Source of the DNA: JBDHTS01 sp044221445
GTDB lineage: Bacteria; Pseudomonadota; Alphaproteobacteria; Micavibrionales; Micavibrionaceae
DNA: 64,000 bases
Reading direction: 5' to 3'
NCBI GenBank assembly: GCA_044221445.1
Contig: JBGAPF010000003.1
Location: forward strand, 1-64,000
Shown: piece by piece, positions 1-8,961 of the stretch
Position numbering within the stretch: the first letter of the stretch is position 1
Layout of the letters: each line of letters opens with the position of its first letter
Program-made: the position numbers and the translations under genes
Notes under the pieces: generated by a model
Told to the model about the DNA's origin: nothing
Database searches by the model: none
The model's input: the letters and a program-made list of their open reading frames with translations, nothing else

Positions 1-148
1 AGACCCTTGTGGCGCTGGAGCCTGTTTCCGCCATACCGTGCACTGGCTCTGCCCCCGGAAAAGACGGCCATTAACCCTTTGGCAAACCCGTTAAGTTATG
101 ATCATGTCTGGGTTTGCGGCTTTTTAAGACTATGGTAACAACTATTCT

Positions 149-514
149 ATGACGAAAACTGTCCTGATCGTCGAAGACAACGAACTGAATATGAAGCTGT
201 TCCACGACTTGCTGGAAGCGCACGGCATAGACACGGTCGAAACGCGGAGCGGCAAGGCTGTGCTCGAACTTGCGCGGGAAAGCCGTCCTGACCTGATCCT
301 GATGGACATTCAGTTGCCGGAAGTGTCGGGTCTGGATGTTACACGGTGGCTAAAGGAAGATTCTGAACTAAAATCAATTCCCGTCATCGCCGTCACGGCT
401 TTTGCCATGAAGGGCGACGAACAGAAAATCCGCGAGGGCGGATGCCACGACTATATCTCAAAGCCGATCTCGGTCACACACTTCATGGAAGTGATTAATA
501 AATACCTTAAATAA
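149..514 (+). CDS. divK: DivK-type single-domain response regulator
   Basis: A 121-residue stand-alone receiver domain. The acidic pair ED (residues 9-10), the phospho-acceptor Asp53 in LILMDIQLPE, the TA pair of VTAFA and the lysine of SKPIS are all in place, and no output domain follows. In alphaproteobacteria DivK is phosphorylated and dephosphorylated by PleC/DivJ-type kinases and controls the CtrA cell-cycle circuit and polarity. The gene for PleD follows after 15 bases, the arrangement known from Caulobacter, which supports DivK over other CheY-like proteins. No clear Shine-Dalgarno sequence precedes the ATG. The cognate kinases are not in this window. Confidence 0.9.
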   Translation: MTKTVLIVEDNELNMKLFHDLLEAHGIDTVETRSGKAVLELARESRPDLILMDIQLPEVSGLDVTRWLKEDSELKSIPVIAVTAFAMKGDEQKIREGGCHDYISKPISVTHFMEVINKYLK

Positions 515-529
515 GGATGGTTTCAAGGC

Positions 530-1972
530 ATGTCCGCCCGCGTACTGGTTGTTGACGATATCCTGCCCAACGTAAAGCTGCTGGAGGCGAAGCTGACCAG
601 CGAGTATTACGATGTCCTGACGGCCACGTCAGGCGAGGAAGCTTTGCGCAAGATTGAGCAGGACAGCCCCGACATCATCCTGCTGGACGTCATGATGCCG
701 GGCATGGACGGATTCGAGGTCTGCCGCCGCATCAAGGGAAATCCCCGTACGGCGCATTTACCCGTCGTCATGGTTACCGCTTTGACCGACAGTACGGACC
801 GCGTGCGCGGCCTTGAAGCGGGGGCCGATGATTTCCTGTCCAAACCGGTCAACGACACGGCGCTGATGGCGCGGGTGCGTTCTCTTGTGCGCCTGAAGAT
901 GACCGTCGATGAATGGCGCGCGCGGGAAAATACGGCCACACAGCTGGGCGTCGTCGATGAAGCCGCGAGCGCCATGAACGAGCCTGCGGAGAACGCGCGG
1001 GTTCTGGTGATCGAGGATCAGGAATTTGAATCGGACAAAATCGCCGACACGCTGGCGCGGGATCAGGATTCCGTGATCCCTGTCGACAGCGGGCTGAAAG
1101 CGATGGAGCTGATTTCCCAGCACGAGTTCGACCTGTTGATTGTCAGCCTGAACCTGAAGGCGGAAGACGGGCTGCGCCTGTGTTCCCATCTGCGTTCGAA
1201 CGAACGCACGCGCGGGACGCCGATTGTCATGGTCGGGACGGAAGATGACATGGACAGGATCGCCCATGGCCTCGAAATCGGCGCGCATGATTATATTATG
1301 CGGCCCGTGGACAGGAACGAACTGCTGGCCCGCTGCCGCACCCAGATCCGTCGTCGCCGCTTCCAGAACCGTTTGAAATCGGCTTATGAAATCAGCCTGT
1401 CGATGGCACTGACCGACACGCTGACGGGACTGTATAACCGCCGCTATCTTGAGGCGCACCTGCAGAAGCAGCTGCAGAAAAATTACGAATCCAAAAAGAA
1501 TATGGGCGTTCTTTATCTCGACATCGACCACTTCAAGCGTATTAACGATACCTACGGCCACGGCATCGGGGATGAAATCCTCCGCACGTTTGCTTTCCGC
1601 CTTAAGGATAGCCTGCGCAGTTTCGATCTTGTCGCACGGCTGGGGGGCGAGGAATTCGTCGCCATCCTTCCCGATATCAGCGATGAAATGGCCATGTTCG
1701 TGGCTGAAAGGCTTCGCCGCGCCATCGGTGAAAAGCCCATCAAATGCAATGCGCCGGAAGGGGAACTTATGCTCACCACCTCTATCGGCGGCGCCATCAT
1801 CCGGGCGTCAGAATACGGCGCCGGGCCCTATAGCATCCAGGATGTCCTGCAAAGGGCCGACAAGGCGCTCTACGAAGCAAAACATACAGGCCGGAACTGC
1901 ACCGTATTTGAAAAAATCGGCAAGCTGGAGCCTGAAAAATTTGCGCAGGGACCTCGCCGGGTTATAGAATAA
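530..1972 (+). CDS. pleD: PleD-type diguanylate cyclase response regulator (REC-REC-GGDEF)
   Basis: 480 residues with the PleD order: receiver 1 (about 4-118, phospho-acceptor Asp53 in LLDVMMPG), receiver 2 (about 155-270) and a GGDEF domain (about 300-465). The active site reads GGEEF near residue 373, and an RSFD allosteric I-site lies five residues before it, so product inhibition by c-di-GMP is expected. Receiver 2 has Ser (LLIVSLNLK) where the acceptor Asp would be, as expected for the non-phosphorylated adaptor domain of PleD. The protein should make c-di-GMP on phosphorylation and control the motile-to-sessile switch. It is probably cotranscribed with divK. Confidence 0.93.
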   Translation: MSARVLVVDDILPNVKLLEAKLTSEYYDVLTATSGEEALRKIEQDSPDIILLDVMMPGMDGFEVCRRIKGNPRTAHLPVVMVTALTDSTDRVRGLEAGADDFLSKPVNDTALMARVRSLVRLKMTVDEWRARENTATQLGVVDEAASAMNEPAENARVLVIEDQEFESDKIADTLARDQDSVIPVDSGLKAMELISQHEFDLLIVSLNLKAEDGLRLCSHLRSNERTRGTPIVMVGTEDDMDRIAHGLEIGAHDYIMRPVDRNELLARCRTQIRRRRFQNRLKSAYEISLSMALTDTLTGLYNRRYLEAHLQKQLQKNYESKKNMGVLYLDIDHFKRINDTYGHGIGDEILRTFAFRLKDSLRSFDLVARLGGEEFVAILPDISDEMAMFVAERLRRAIGEKPIKCNAPEGELMLTTSIGGAIIRASEYGAGPYSIQDVLQRADKALYEAKHTGRNCTVFEKIGKLEPEKFAQGPRRVIE

Positions 1973-1992
1973 ATCTTTTAGAAGAAACGAAG

Positions 1993-2682
1993 ATGCCGCA
2001 CATGAAATCATTGTCTTTAAAAGCTTTCGGAATTTTTCTGCTTCTCGTTCTATCGTATTCTCCCGCGTTTGCTGCGAAATCAAAGGCAGAGGCAGCGTTC
2101 CGCCAAAGCCTGTCCATATGCGTGGGAAAAAGCAGCCGCATGGAACGTCTTGTCTGCTACGACGCTTTCGCCCGCGACCTGGGGTTGATGCCCGCCGAGG
2201 AAGCCAATAAACAGGAAAAGCTACTGGCAAAATATGGCTTCTGGCAGGCCATGAACATAAAGGATGAATCAGGGCTGGACACCATTTACCTCAAGCTTCC
2301 GGCTATCAGTGCAAATGAAACAGACGACTCCTTCCACCCTGTTTTGACTTTGAAATGCCAGCTTAAAAAGACTGATTTGTATGTGGACTGGAGAGAACCT
2401 TTGACCGATAACGGGAAACTCAAAGCTTTCCCCATCAGCTATTCCATGGACGGCGAACCGGAAAAAGCTGAGAACTGGACTCTCTCCGGTGACGGCATAG
2501 CGATCTATGCCATAGATGCCGCCGCGGTTATAAGAGGCTTAAAGAAAAAATCAAAATTCGTGGTCAGTGTAAATCCTGATATCGGTCAGCCTGTCAAAGC
2601 CGTCTTTCAACTGGACGGGTTTGATCAGATCCTTCAGGTCCTTATAGACCGCTGCTATAAGGACGGTCAGCCGTCGCCCTGA
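1993..2682 (+). CDS. Secreted VasI-like protein, orphan
   Basis: 229 residues starting with a signal peptide (hydrophobic stretch about 10-24, ending SPAFAA). The mature part begins with a cysteine-containing segment (C..G..SRMERLVCYDAFARDLG) and continues with a pattern I recognise from the type VI secretion VasI family: an FWQA/W start, VLTLKCQ..KTDLYVDW, ENWTLSGDGIAIYA and a C-terminal FQLDGFDQIL..L..RC. VasI proteins lie in T6SS clusters, but no T6SS component is near, so the role here is unknown. It follows pleD by 20 bases and may be read from the same transcript. Its stop directly abuts the stop of convergent ugd. Confidence 0.6.
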   Translation: MPHMKSLSLKAFGIFLLLVLSYSPAFAAKSKAEAAFRQSLSICVGKSSRMERLVCYDAFARDLGLMPAEEANKQEKLLAKYGFWQAMNIKDESGLDTIYLKLPAISANETDDSFHPVLTLKCQLKKTDLYVDWREPLTDNGKLKAFPISYSMDGEPEKAENWTLSGDGIAIYAIDAAAVIRGLKKKSKFVVSVNPDIGQPVKAVFQLDGFDQILQVLIDRCYKDGQPSP

Positions 2683-4035
2683 TCAGACGCCCGATATTTT
2701 TTTCAGTTTAGCCGCCGCCGCGGGCATGACGGGCGGACGCCCGATCGAAACATAGTGGAACCCGGCGTCGCGCATTTCCGCCGTCTTGTAAATATTGCGG
2801 AAATCGATCAGAACGGGCGCCTTCAGCAACGTCTTGAGACGGTTCAGGTCCAGGGCGCGGAATTCGTTCCACTCCGTGACGATGACGAGCGCGTCGCTGC
2901 CATCGGCCACCTGATAGGGATCCGCTTTCCACTGAACGTTTTTCAGCAAAGGCTTTGCATGCTCCATCGCCGCCGGGTCATACGCCGTGACGGCGGCTCC
3001 GGCTTCCTGAAGCAATGAAATGATATCGAGCGCCGGCGATTCCCTGACGTCGTCGGTATTGGGCTTGAAGGAAATGCCGAGAATACCGATCTGCCTGCCC
3101 TTGACGTCGCCGCCGCAGACATCGATCACGCGCTGCGCCATCTCGCGCCGCCGGGCCGCGTTGACCTCGACCACCGTTTCGACGATACGCTGCGGCGCGC
3201 CCATGACCTGGCCCGTTTGCACCAGGGCAATCGTATCCTTCGGGAAACAGGATCCGCCATAGCCTGGCCCTGCATGAAGGAATTTCGAGCCGATGCGCCC
3301 GTCGAGACCTATCGCGCGCGCGACGTCCTGGACATCCGCCCCGGCCTTCTCGCACAAATCGGCGATCTCGTTGATGAAGGTAATCTTGGTGGCGAGAAAG
3401 GCATTGGCCGCATATTTGATGATCTCCGCCGTTTCCCTTTGTGTGAAGACGATAGGCGTTTCGTTGAGGTAAAGAGGCCTGTAAACCTCGCGCATCACTT
3501 TTTGCGCCCGTTCCGACGCGGTGCCGATCACGACGCGGTCGGGCCGCATGAAATCGGTGATCGCGGCACCCTCGCGCAGGAATTCAGGATTGGAGGCCAC
3601 GTCGAATTCGGCGCGCGGATTGGTTTCCCGGATGATCCGCTCTACCTCCCGCGCCGTACCCACCGGCACGGTCGATTTGGTGACGATCACCGTGTAGTGG
3701 TCGATCGCCCGGGCGATTTCCTCGGCGGCCTGGTAGACATAGGTCAGGTCGGCATGGCCGTCGCTGCGGCGGGTCGGCGTGCCGACGGCGATAAAGATGG
3801 CGTCGGCGCCCTTGACCGCGTCTTTCAGGTCGGAGGTAAAACGGATCCGCCCGGACTGGATCTGCCGCGCCAGCAGGTCTTCGAGTCCCGGCTCGTAAAT
3901 CGGCACGTCGCCTTTTTTCAGGCGTTCTATTTTGGAATCGTCCTTATCGACGCAGACGACGTCGATCCCGAATTCGGCGAAACATGTCCCTGAAACCAGG
4001 CCGACATATCCCGTTCCCACCACGCCTATACGCAT
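2683..4035 (-). CDS. ugd: UDP-glucose 6-dehydrogenase
   Basis: Oxidises UDP-glucose to UDP-glucuronate with two NAD+, feeding capsule, exopolysaccharide and lipid A sugars. The start chosen gives MRIGVVGTGYVG, the N-terminal Rossmann GxGxxG motif, with AAAGGG upstream; the frame stays open beyond it but that part resembles nothing. The catalytic cysteine is Cys263 in GPGYGGSCFPKD. The C-terminal domain (GISFKPNTDDVRESPALDII) binds the sugar nucleotide. The length, 450 residues, is usual for the bacterial family. It is alone on its strand and convergent with the VasI-like gene. Confidence 0.95.
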   Translation of the reverse strand: MRIGVVGTGYVGLVSGTCFAEFGIDVVCVDKDDSKIERLKKGDVPIYEPGLEDLLARQIQSGRIRFTSDLKDAVKGADAIFIAVGTPTRRSDGHADLTYVYQAAEEIARAIDHYTVIVTKSTVPVGTAREVERIIRETNPRAEFDVASNPEFLREGAAITDFMRPDRVVIGTASERAQKVMREVYRPLYLNETPIVFTQRETAEIIKYAANAFLATKITFINEIADLCEKAGADVQDVARAIGLDGRIGSKFLHAGPGYGGSCFPKDTIALVQTGQVMGAPQRIVETVVEVNAARRREMAQRVIDVCGGDVKGRQIGILGISFKPNTDDVRESPALDIISLLQEAGAAVTAYDPAAMEHAKPLLKNVQWKADPYQVADGSDALVIVTEWNEFRALDLNRLKTLLKAPVLIDFRNIYKTAEMRDAGFHYVSIGRPPVMPAAAAKLKKISGV

Positions 4036-4238
4036 CGTCCGAAACCCTTTCGATCCTTGCCGTGCCGCGCTGCACGCTAGCGTATTTTCAGGACAGAGGA
4101 AAGCATTATGGGCATACCGCGCCATACGGCATAACAGAACTGGGGAAAAACTGTGCATAGAAAGGGAAAAACATTGCCAGCACGCCCTTTTTTTAGGTAC
4201 AGCTATATTTGCGTAATCAAGCAGGAATGTTGGAATAA

Positions 4239-5042
4239 ATGGCCCGCAAACAATTGGCAGACGAAGCGAAAAAAGCGAACGGAAACAACGGCGGCCCTGC
4301 CGGGAACCCCGGCCTGCCCCTGTTCTACACCAATCCGGTCCCCCTCGACGCAAAGCGCCACGCCACGCTCGGCCTGAAGCCGAATTTCGGCCTGGGCTTC
4401 GCCAAAAACGTTAACGCCGTGCCGGTCAACCTGATCGAAATGCCGCAGATCTGCCATTTTTACCCGATCGCGTTCAGCCCGGACAACAATGCCACCCCGG
4501 TCGCCCTCATGGGCCTGCGCGACAATGAAAACCTCTTTATCGGCGAATCGGGCGAATGGGCGGAAAACGCCTATATCCCCGCTTATATCCGCCGCTATCC
4601 TTTCATCTTCTCCGAACTGCCGGGCGGCGAACAGCTGACGCTCTGCGTCGACCAGAATGACATGGCGGTCGGCGAAAAAACCGAACAGAAATTCTTCGGC
4701 GCCGACGGCAAGCCGACCCAGCTGTCGCAGAACGCGCTTGAGTTCTGCAAGTCCTATCACGCCGCGGCCCAGCAGACGATCGAGTTCAGCAAGGCGCTGG
4801 CGTCGAGCGGCCTGCTGGTCGACCGTCAGGCGGAAGTGAATGTCGGCGGCGGCCGCCGCATCAATTTCTCAGGCTTCCGCATCGTCGACGAGCAGAAGCT
4901 GGCCGAACTGGCCGACGAAGATTTCCTGGAATGGCGCAGCAAGGGCTGGCTGCCGTTCCTCTACGCCCATCTTTTCTCGGGCGCGCAATGGCAACAGCTG
5001 ACGGCGCTGCTGCGCCAGCGGCTGGAAGGCAAAGCGGCTTAA
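4239..5042 (+). CDS. SapC family protein
   Basis: 267 residues with no signal peptide or membrane segment. The central part (PVPLDAKRHATLGLKP, then EMPQICHFYPIAFS, and LMGLRDNENLFI) matches the SapC family, named for a surface-layer-associated gene; the molecular function of the family is not established. A PEG-like repeat-free, Pro/Gly-rich N-terminus (residues 12-27) precedes the domain. The start is supported by GGAATGTTGGAA just upstream. The next gene, an HTH/coiled-coil protein, begins 67 bases downstream and may share the transcript. Confidence 0.75.
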   Translation: MARKQLADEAKKANGNNGGPAGNPGLPLFYTNPVPLDAKRHATLGLKPNFGLGFAKNVNAVPVNLIEMPQICHFYPIAFSPDNNATPVALMGLRDNENLFIGESGEWAENAYIPAYIRRYPFIFSELPGGEQLTLCVDQNDMAVGEKTEQKFFGADGKPTQLSQNALEFCKSYHAAAQQTIEFSKALASSGLLVDRQAEVNVGGGRRINFSGFRIVDEQKLAELADEDFLEWRSKGWLPFLYAHLFSGAQWQQLTALLRQRLEGKAA

Positions 5043-5109
5043 TCAGGTTTATAGCCGGCCTTGTACAGGCCGGATCATTGGAAGCAACAGACGAAAAAGG
5101 GGAATACCC

Positions 5110-5745
5110 ATGGCAAAAGTAGGGGCTCAACGCGCGGCCGAACTGACGGGGCGGTCGAAATCGACCGTCCAGCGCGCGATGAAAGGCGGCAAGCTGTCCT
5201 ATGAGATCGACGCCAACGACCGGCGGCTGATCGACGTGTCCGAACTCGACCGCGTGTTCGGCCTTTTGCCCCAGAACGCCGAACGCCAGGAAGAGCAGAC
5301 GGTGCATATGGAGATAGAGAAGGCGACTCAGCTGCTCGAAAACGAGCGCCTGAAAATGCGCATCCGCATGCTGGAAACGCAGGTCGAGTCTGCGCAGGGC
5401 CAGATCGAGGACCTCAAGGTCCAGCGCGACCAGTGGCAGCGCCAGGCGCAGCAGGTCCTTCTGACCAGCCAGTACAGTCAGAAACAGGCCGAAGAATACA
5501 AGGAAAAACTGGAAGAGCATGACCGCGCCGCGCGCCAGCGCCGCCAGCAGATGCTGGAGCAGCAGCAGCGCCGCCAGAACGCGGCCGCCGCGCCCGCCCA
5601 GACCGCCAACGGCAACGGCGCCGTCAAAACGGTTAACGAGAACCGCAAGGTCGGTCCGATGGAAAAACAGCGCCGCAGCAGCATCCAGGGCCTGTGGGGC
5701 AAACTTCGCAAGCCCGCCGCCGCCGATGCCAAGGCCGCGTCATGA
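5110..5745 (+). CDS. Plasmid-type HTH and coiled-coil DNA-binding protein
   Basis: 211 residues. The N-terminus (about 3-50: RAAELTGRSKSTVQRAMKGG, then a short beta-like segment and IDVSELDRVFG) looks like a winged or MerR-like helix-turn-helix of the sort found in small accessory proteins of broad-host-range plasmids. A long heptad-rich, Gln/Glu/Arg-rich coiled coil follows (about 62-155), then an Ala/Asn-rich linker and a basic tail (KQRRSSIQGLWGKLRK). I infer a dimeric DNA-binding protein. It follows sapC and ends just before a bidirectional terminator. An AGGGGAATACCC segment stands before the ATG. Function and target are unknown. Confidence 0.6.
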   Translation: MAKVGAQRAAELTGRSKSTVQRAMKGGKLSYEIDANDRRLIDVSELDRVFGLLPQNAERQEEQTVHMEIEKATQLLENERLKMRIRMLETQVESAQGQIEDLKVQRDQWQRQAQQVLLTSQYSQKQAEEYKEKLEEHDRAARQRRQQMLEQQQRRQNAAAAPAQTANGNGAVKTVNENRKVGPMEKQRRSSIQGLWGKLRKPAAADAKAAS

Positions 5746-5765
5746 TACGCCGATAAAATGTCAGA

Positions 5766-5797
5766 AAGAAAATGCCCGCTTTCGCGGGCTTTTTCTT
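5766..5797. terminator. Bidirectional intrinsic terminator
   Basis: A 6-bp GC stem (GCCCGC at 5774-5779, loop TTTC, GCGGGC at 5784-5789) is flanked by an A-rich arm on the left and TTTTTCTT on the right, so it can end transcription from both the HTH gene and the convergent permease gene. Confidence 0.85.
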
Positions 5798-5803
5798 GCC
5801 TCG

Positions 5804-6808
5804 TCAGATCAGCTTTTTCGCCGATAGCTCGTCTTTCAGATAGGCGTAATAGATCGGGGCCGCGACCAGGCCTGCCAGCCCGAACCCGGCTTCCATCACC
5901 AGCATGGCCAGCAGGATTTCCCACGCCCGGGCTTTGATGCTCGATCCGATGATGCGCGCGTTGACGAAATATTCGAGCTTGTGCAGCACCACCAGGAAAA
6001 CCAGCGCGCCGACCGCCGCCCCCGGCGATACGCTGAGGCCGATCAGGACGATGACCGTGTTGGAGATCAAATTGCCGACAATCGGCAGAAGCCCGGCGAT
6101 GAACGTCACGGCGACCATGGTTTTGGTCAGCGGCAGGGGGTTGCCCAGCAACGGCAGGACGACCAGAAGAAAAATGGCGGTCAGCACTGTATTGAGCGCC
6201 GATATCCTCACCTGGGAAAACACGATCCTGCGGAACGCATGGCCGAGGAACCGGACGCGTTCGCACAGGGCCTGAGACACCGGCCCGCGCGCGTGGTCCA
6301 CGCCGGGATTGAACGCCACCAGACCGCCGATGATCATGCCGGCCAGCAGATGGAACAGGAACACGCCGACGTCGCGGCCGATCTCGCTCAGATGCCGGGC
6401 GTTCTCGCGCAGCCATTCGGACGCCCTGACCTGCCACTCTTCTATATTGGCCGGCAGGAACTGCTGGATCCATTCCGGCAGGTAGCTGCGCCCCCTGTCC
6501 ACAACGTCCGCCATGCGCTGGAGCAGCATGACCAGGCTTTCCGGCCCGTCAGTCATCCGCGAGGCGAACACGTTGATGAAAATCGCGAAAGCCGAAACGA
6601 CGGTGACGGCGACGAACAGCAGAAGCATCAGCTTCGCCGTGACCGGCCCCACCCCGATCCGCACCAGCATCCGCGACCCGAACAGCACGAGTTCGTAGAC
6701 CAGAAGCCCCCCGAGAAGCGCCGGCAGCAGGCCGAGCGCCAAAGTCAGGAGCAGGGCCAGGATCGTGAAAACCAGGCTGAAAAGGTGAAATCGGGCTGTT
6801 TCGGTCAT
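5804..6808 (-). CDS. AI-2E family (PerM-like) transporter
   Basis: 334 residues with the hydropathy of the AI-2 exporter/PerM family: two N-terminal membrane segments (about 8-45), another near 60-85, a large polar insert containing WIQQFLPANIEEWQ, and a C-terminal cluster of membrane helices (about 150-320) with the family-typical GLLPIVGNLISNTVIVLIGLS and LEYFVNARIIGSSI stretches. Substrates of individual members are mostly unknown. The ATG start is followed at once by a hydrophobic helix. It is read towards the shared terminator at 5766-5797 and diverges from the sugar dehydrogenase gene. Confidence 0.88.
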   Translation of the reverse strand: MTETARFHLFSLVFTILALLLTLALGLLPALLGGLLVYELVLFGSRMLVRIGVGPVTAKLMLLLFVAVTVVSAFAIFINVFASRMTDGPESLVMLLQRMADVVDRGRSYLPEWIQQFLPANIEEWQVRASEWLRENARHLSEIGRDVGVFLFHLLAGMIIGGLVAFNPGVDHARGPVSQALCERVRFLGHAFRRIVFSQVRISALNTVLTAIFLLVVLPLLGNPLPLTKTMVAVTFIAGLLPIVGNLISNTVIVLIGLSVSPGAAVGALVFLVVLHKLEYFVNARIIGSSIKARAWEILLAMLVMEAGFGLAGLVAAPIYYAYLKDELSAKKLI

Positions 6809-6951
6809 ACGATGCGCTTTCCGGTTCCTATAGACGCACTCTGCCTGAATGTCGGCGCGCCCTCAAGGTTCCTGATGGAACGCATTCCCTGCCCTGCCGT
6901 TTGTCTGCAGGTTTTACATTCACAAATAAATTCGTCAAAGGATACATCCTC

Positions 6952-8259
6952 GTGCGCGCAAGCCTCCTCCTTCTCGGCCTTCTGGCCCTTGCGGGCTGCA
7001 GCGAACAGGCGAACCTGCCCGTGGAAGCCGGGTATGGCGCGCACCCCGAACTGCCCGCCCCGCAGTCCGGGCTTTTCCCCACCGTGAACATCGCGACGGC
7101 GTCGGGCTGGCCCGAAGGCGGGAAACCGATGGCGGCGCCCGGCCTCGCGGTCGGCGCCTTTGCCGCCGGGCTCGATCATCCCCGCTGGATCTATACCCTG
7201 CCGAACGGCGACGTACTGGTGGCGGAAACCAATGCCCCGCCGAAACCTGACGACGCCAAGGGCATAAAGGGCTGGGTCATGAAGCTGGTGATGAAACGCG
7301 CCGGGGCGGGCACGCCGAGCGCCAACCGCATCACCCTGCTCCGCGATGCCGACGGCGACGGCGTCGCGGAAACGCGCTCGGCTTTCCTCGAACACCTCAA
7401 TTCCCCCTTCGGCATGGCGCTGGTCGGGCATGATTTCTATGTGGCCGACACCGATGCCGTGCTGCGCTTTCCCTACCGGGACGGCCAGACGCGCATCGCC
7501 GTGAAGGGAACCCGGCTCGCCAGCCTGCCCGCCGGCACCATCAACCATCACTGGACCAAAAATTTGGTCGCGAGCCGCGACGGCGCCCGGCTGTACGCCA
7601 GCATCGGGTCGAACAGCAACGCCGCCGAAAACGGCATCGACAAGGAAACCAACCGCGCCGCGATCCTGGAGATCGACCGCGCGACTGGCGAGACCCGCCT
7701 GTTCGCCTCCGGCCTGCGCAATCCGGTCGGCATGGGCTGGGAGCCTGAAACCGGCGCGCTCTGGACCGTCGTCAACGAACGCGACGAGCTGGGCAGCGAC
7801 CTGGTGCCCGATTACATGACATCCGTCAAGGACGGCGGCTTCTACGGCTGGCCCTACAGCTATTACGGCCGTCACATCGACGAACGGGTGAAGCCCCAGC
7901 GTCCCGACCTTGTCGCCGGCGCGCTGGTCCCCGATTACGCGCTCGGCCCCCATACCGCCTCGCTCGGCCTGACCTTCTATGACGCGGTGCTTCTGCCCCC
8001 GCGGTACAAAGGCGGCGCGTTCGTCGGCCAGCACGGCTCCTGGAACCGTAAGCCGCGCAGCGGCTATAAGGTCGTCTTCGTTCCCTTTGCGAACGGCCGC
8101 CCCTCCGGCGCCCCCGAAGACATCCTGACCGGCTTCGTCACCGACGACGGCAAAGCCCTCGGCCGCCCGGTCGGCGTGGCCGTCGACGGCAAAGGCGCGC
8201 TCTTGGTCGCGGACGATGTTGGCAATGTTATCTGGCGGGTAACGCCGGAGAGGAAATAG
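6952..8259 (+). CDS. Lipoprotein PQQ-type sugar (sorbosone-like) dehydrogenase
   Basis: 435 residues from a GTG preceded by AAAGGA; the reading frame is open further upstream from a TTG, but the GTG start gives a lipoprotein signal with lipobox LALAGC at about residues 10-15. The rest is a beta-propeller of the sorbosone/glucose dehydrogenase family: RWIYTLPNGDVLVAETNAP, a calcium-site-like LLRDADGDGV, GLRNPVGMGWEPETGALWTVVNERDELG, YGWPYSYYG and GQHGSWNR are characteristic. It is expected to oxidise a sugar or polyol in the periplasm using PQQ; no PQQ biosynthesis genes are present here and the substrate is unknown. Confidence 0.85.
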   Translation: MRASLLLLGLLALAGCSEQANLPVEAGYGAHPELPAPQSGLFPTVNIATASGWPEGGKPMAAPGLAVGAFAAGLDHPRWIYTLPNGDVLVAETNAPPKPDDAKGIKGWVMKLVMKRAGAGTPSANRITLLRDADGDGVAETRSAFLEHLNSPFGMALVGHDFYVADTDAVLRFPYRDGQTRIAVKGTRLASLPAGTINHHWTKNLVASRDGARLYASIGSNSNAAENGIDKETNRAAILEIDRATGETRLFASGLRNPVGMGWEPETGALWTVVNERDELGSDLVPDYMTSVKDGGFYGWPYSYYGRHIDERVKPQRPDLVAGALVPDYALGPHTASLGLTFYDAVLLPPRYKGGAFVGQHGSWNRKPRSGYKVVFVPFANGRPSGAPEDILTGFVTDDGKALGRPVGVAVDGKGALLVADDVGNVIWRVTPERK

Positions 8260-8334
8260 GTGAAGAGAAGTTAAAATCAGGCTTATAATATTTTTTGATT
8301 TTATGATCAATTTTTTGAATGGCTAAAGACCCCC

Positions 8335-8833
8335 AAATAGGCCACCGAGATGCTAGCCTTGAGCCTTTTTCTTATAACCTTGCATTCTAGCAAGCCCATC
8401 AAAAAATTTACTAACATAGCTTTGCGCCGTAATTTCTACGCCCCAAGCCTGCAATAGGTCAGTTGCTCGATGGTCTATACTGTTTAGCCCATCGGCATTA
8501 ATAGCCTTTGTGCGGACAAGATGCTCCATTAGGGCGATAGTTATCGCTAGCGCTGCTGATCCTTCATCTTCTGGACTCCTGTTTCCTCCTAGCGTCTCCT
8601 GCTTATACAATCCCATACCCCGCAGGGGCTGGTCAAATTGAGATGCATTAACGTCTGACTTCTCCTTGTTATGGAGCCGGTATTTAAGGTGCCAGTAGCG
8701 GCTTCCGTTAGGCATCGCCATCCCATTTCCATCGGCAAATTTAAAGGGCTTTTCGGCGGGTTTTGCTGTCTTGCATTTGGTATCTGTCAGCTTTATTTTG
8801 GGGCCTCGAAATATGGGGACTTCAAAATAGGCC
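8335..8833. repeat. 9-bp direct repeat flanking an integrase remnant
   Basis: AAATAGGCC occurs at 8335-8343 and again at 8825-8833, about 490 bases apart, bracketing most of the chimeric integrase ORF. It could be a remnant of a target duplication or attachment core, but nine bases in AT-rich sequence may also be chance. Confidence 0.3.
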
Positions 8834-8850
8834 CAAATTAAGCCCCCCAA
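8353..8850 (-). pseudogene. Chimeric remnant of a P4-type tyrosine integrase
   Basis: The N-terminal 60 residues carry the DUF4102 arm-binding domain of P4-like integrases (KLTDTKCKTAKPAEKPFKFADG, then MPNGSRYWHLKYR), but the usual four or so residues between ADGNGM and MPNGS are missing and similarity stops at HNKEK (near 8670). The remaining roughly 100 residues do not resemble an integrase and hold none of the catalytic R-HxxR-Y residues. I read this as an integrase 5' end fused by deletion to another gene. It lies about 110 bases from the 3' end of tRNA-Met, where such elements integrate. Base composition is lower in GC than neighbours. Confidence 0.65.
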
Positions 8851-8892
8851 ATTGGGGCTGTGAATAAATGTCAGAAATCAGACACAAATAAT

Positions 8893-8920
8893 AAAAAAAG
8901 CCCTGAAATTAGGGCTTTTT
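8893..8920 (-). terminator. Terminator of tRNA-Met
   Basis: On the minus strand an AAAAAGCCCT/AGGGCTTTTT inverted repeat with a 6-base loop is followed by a T run. It lies 42 bases beyond the 3' end of tRNA-Met and is correctly oriented to end its transcript. Confidence 0.8.
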
Positions 8921-8961
8921 GTTCGTATATGAAAATCGATGAACATTTACGAACGGAGAAA

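Noticed and set aside
71..95. Two TTAA boxes upstream of divK as a CtrA site
   Set aside because: The boxes are 16 bases apart rather than the 7 required.
6805..8310. A 501-codon minus-strand frame opposite the sugar dehydrogenase
   Set aside because: Antisense to a gene with clear family motifs; composition typical of a shadow frame.
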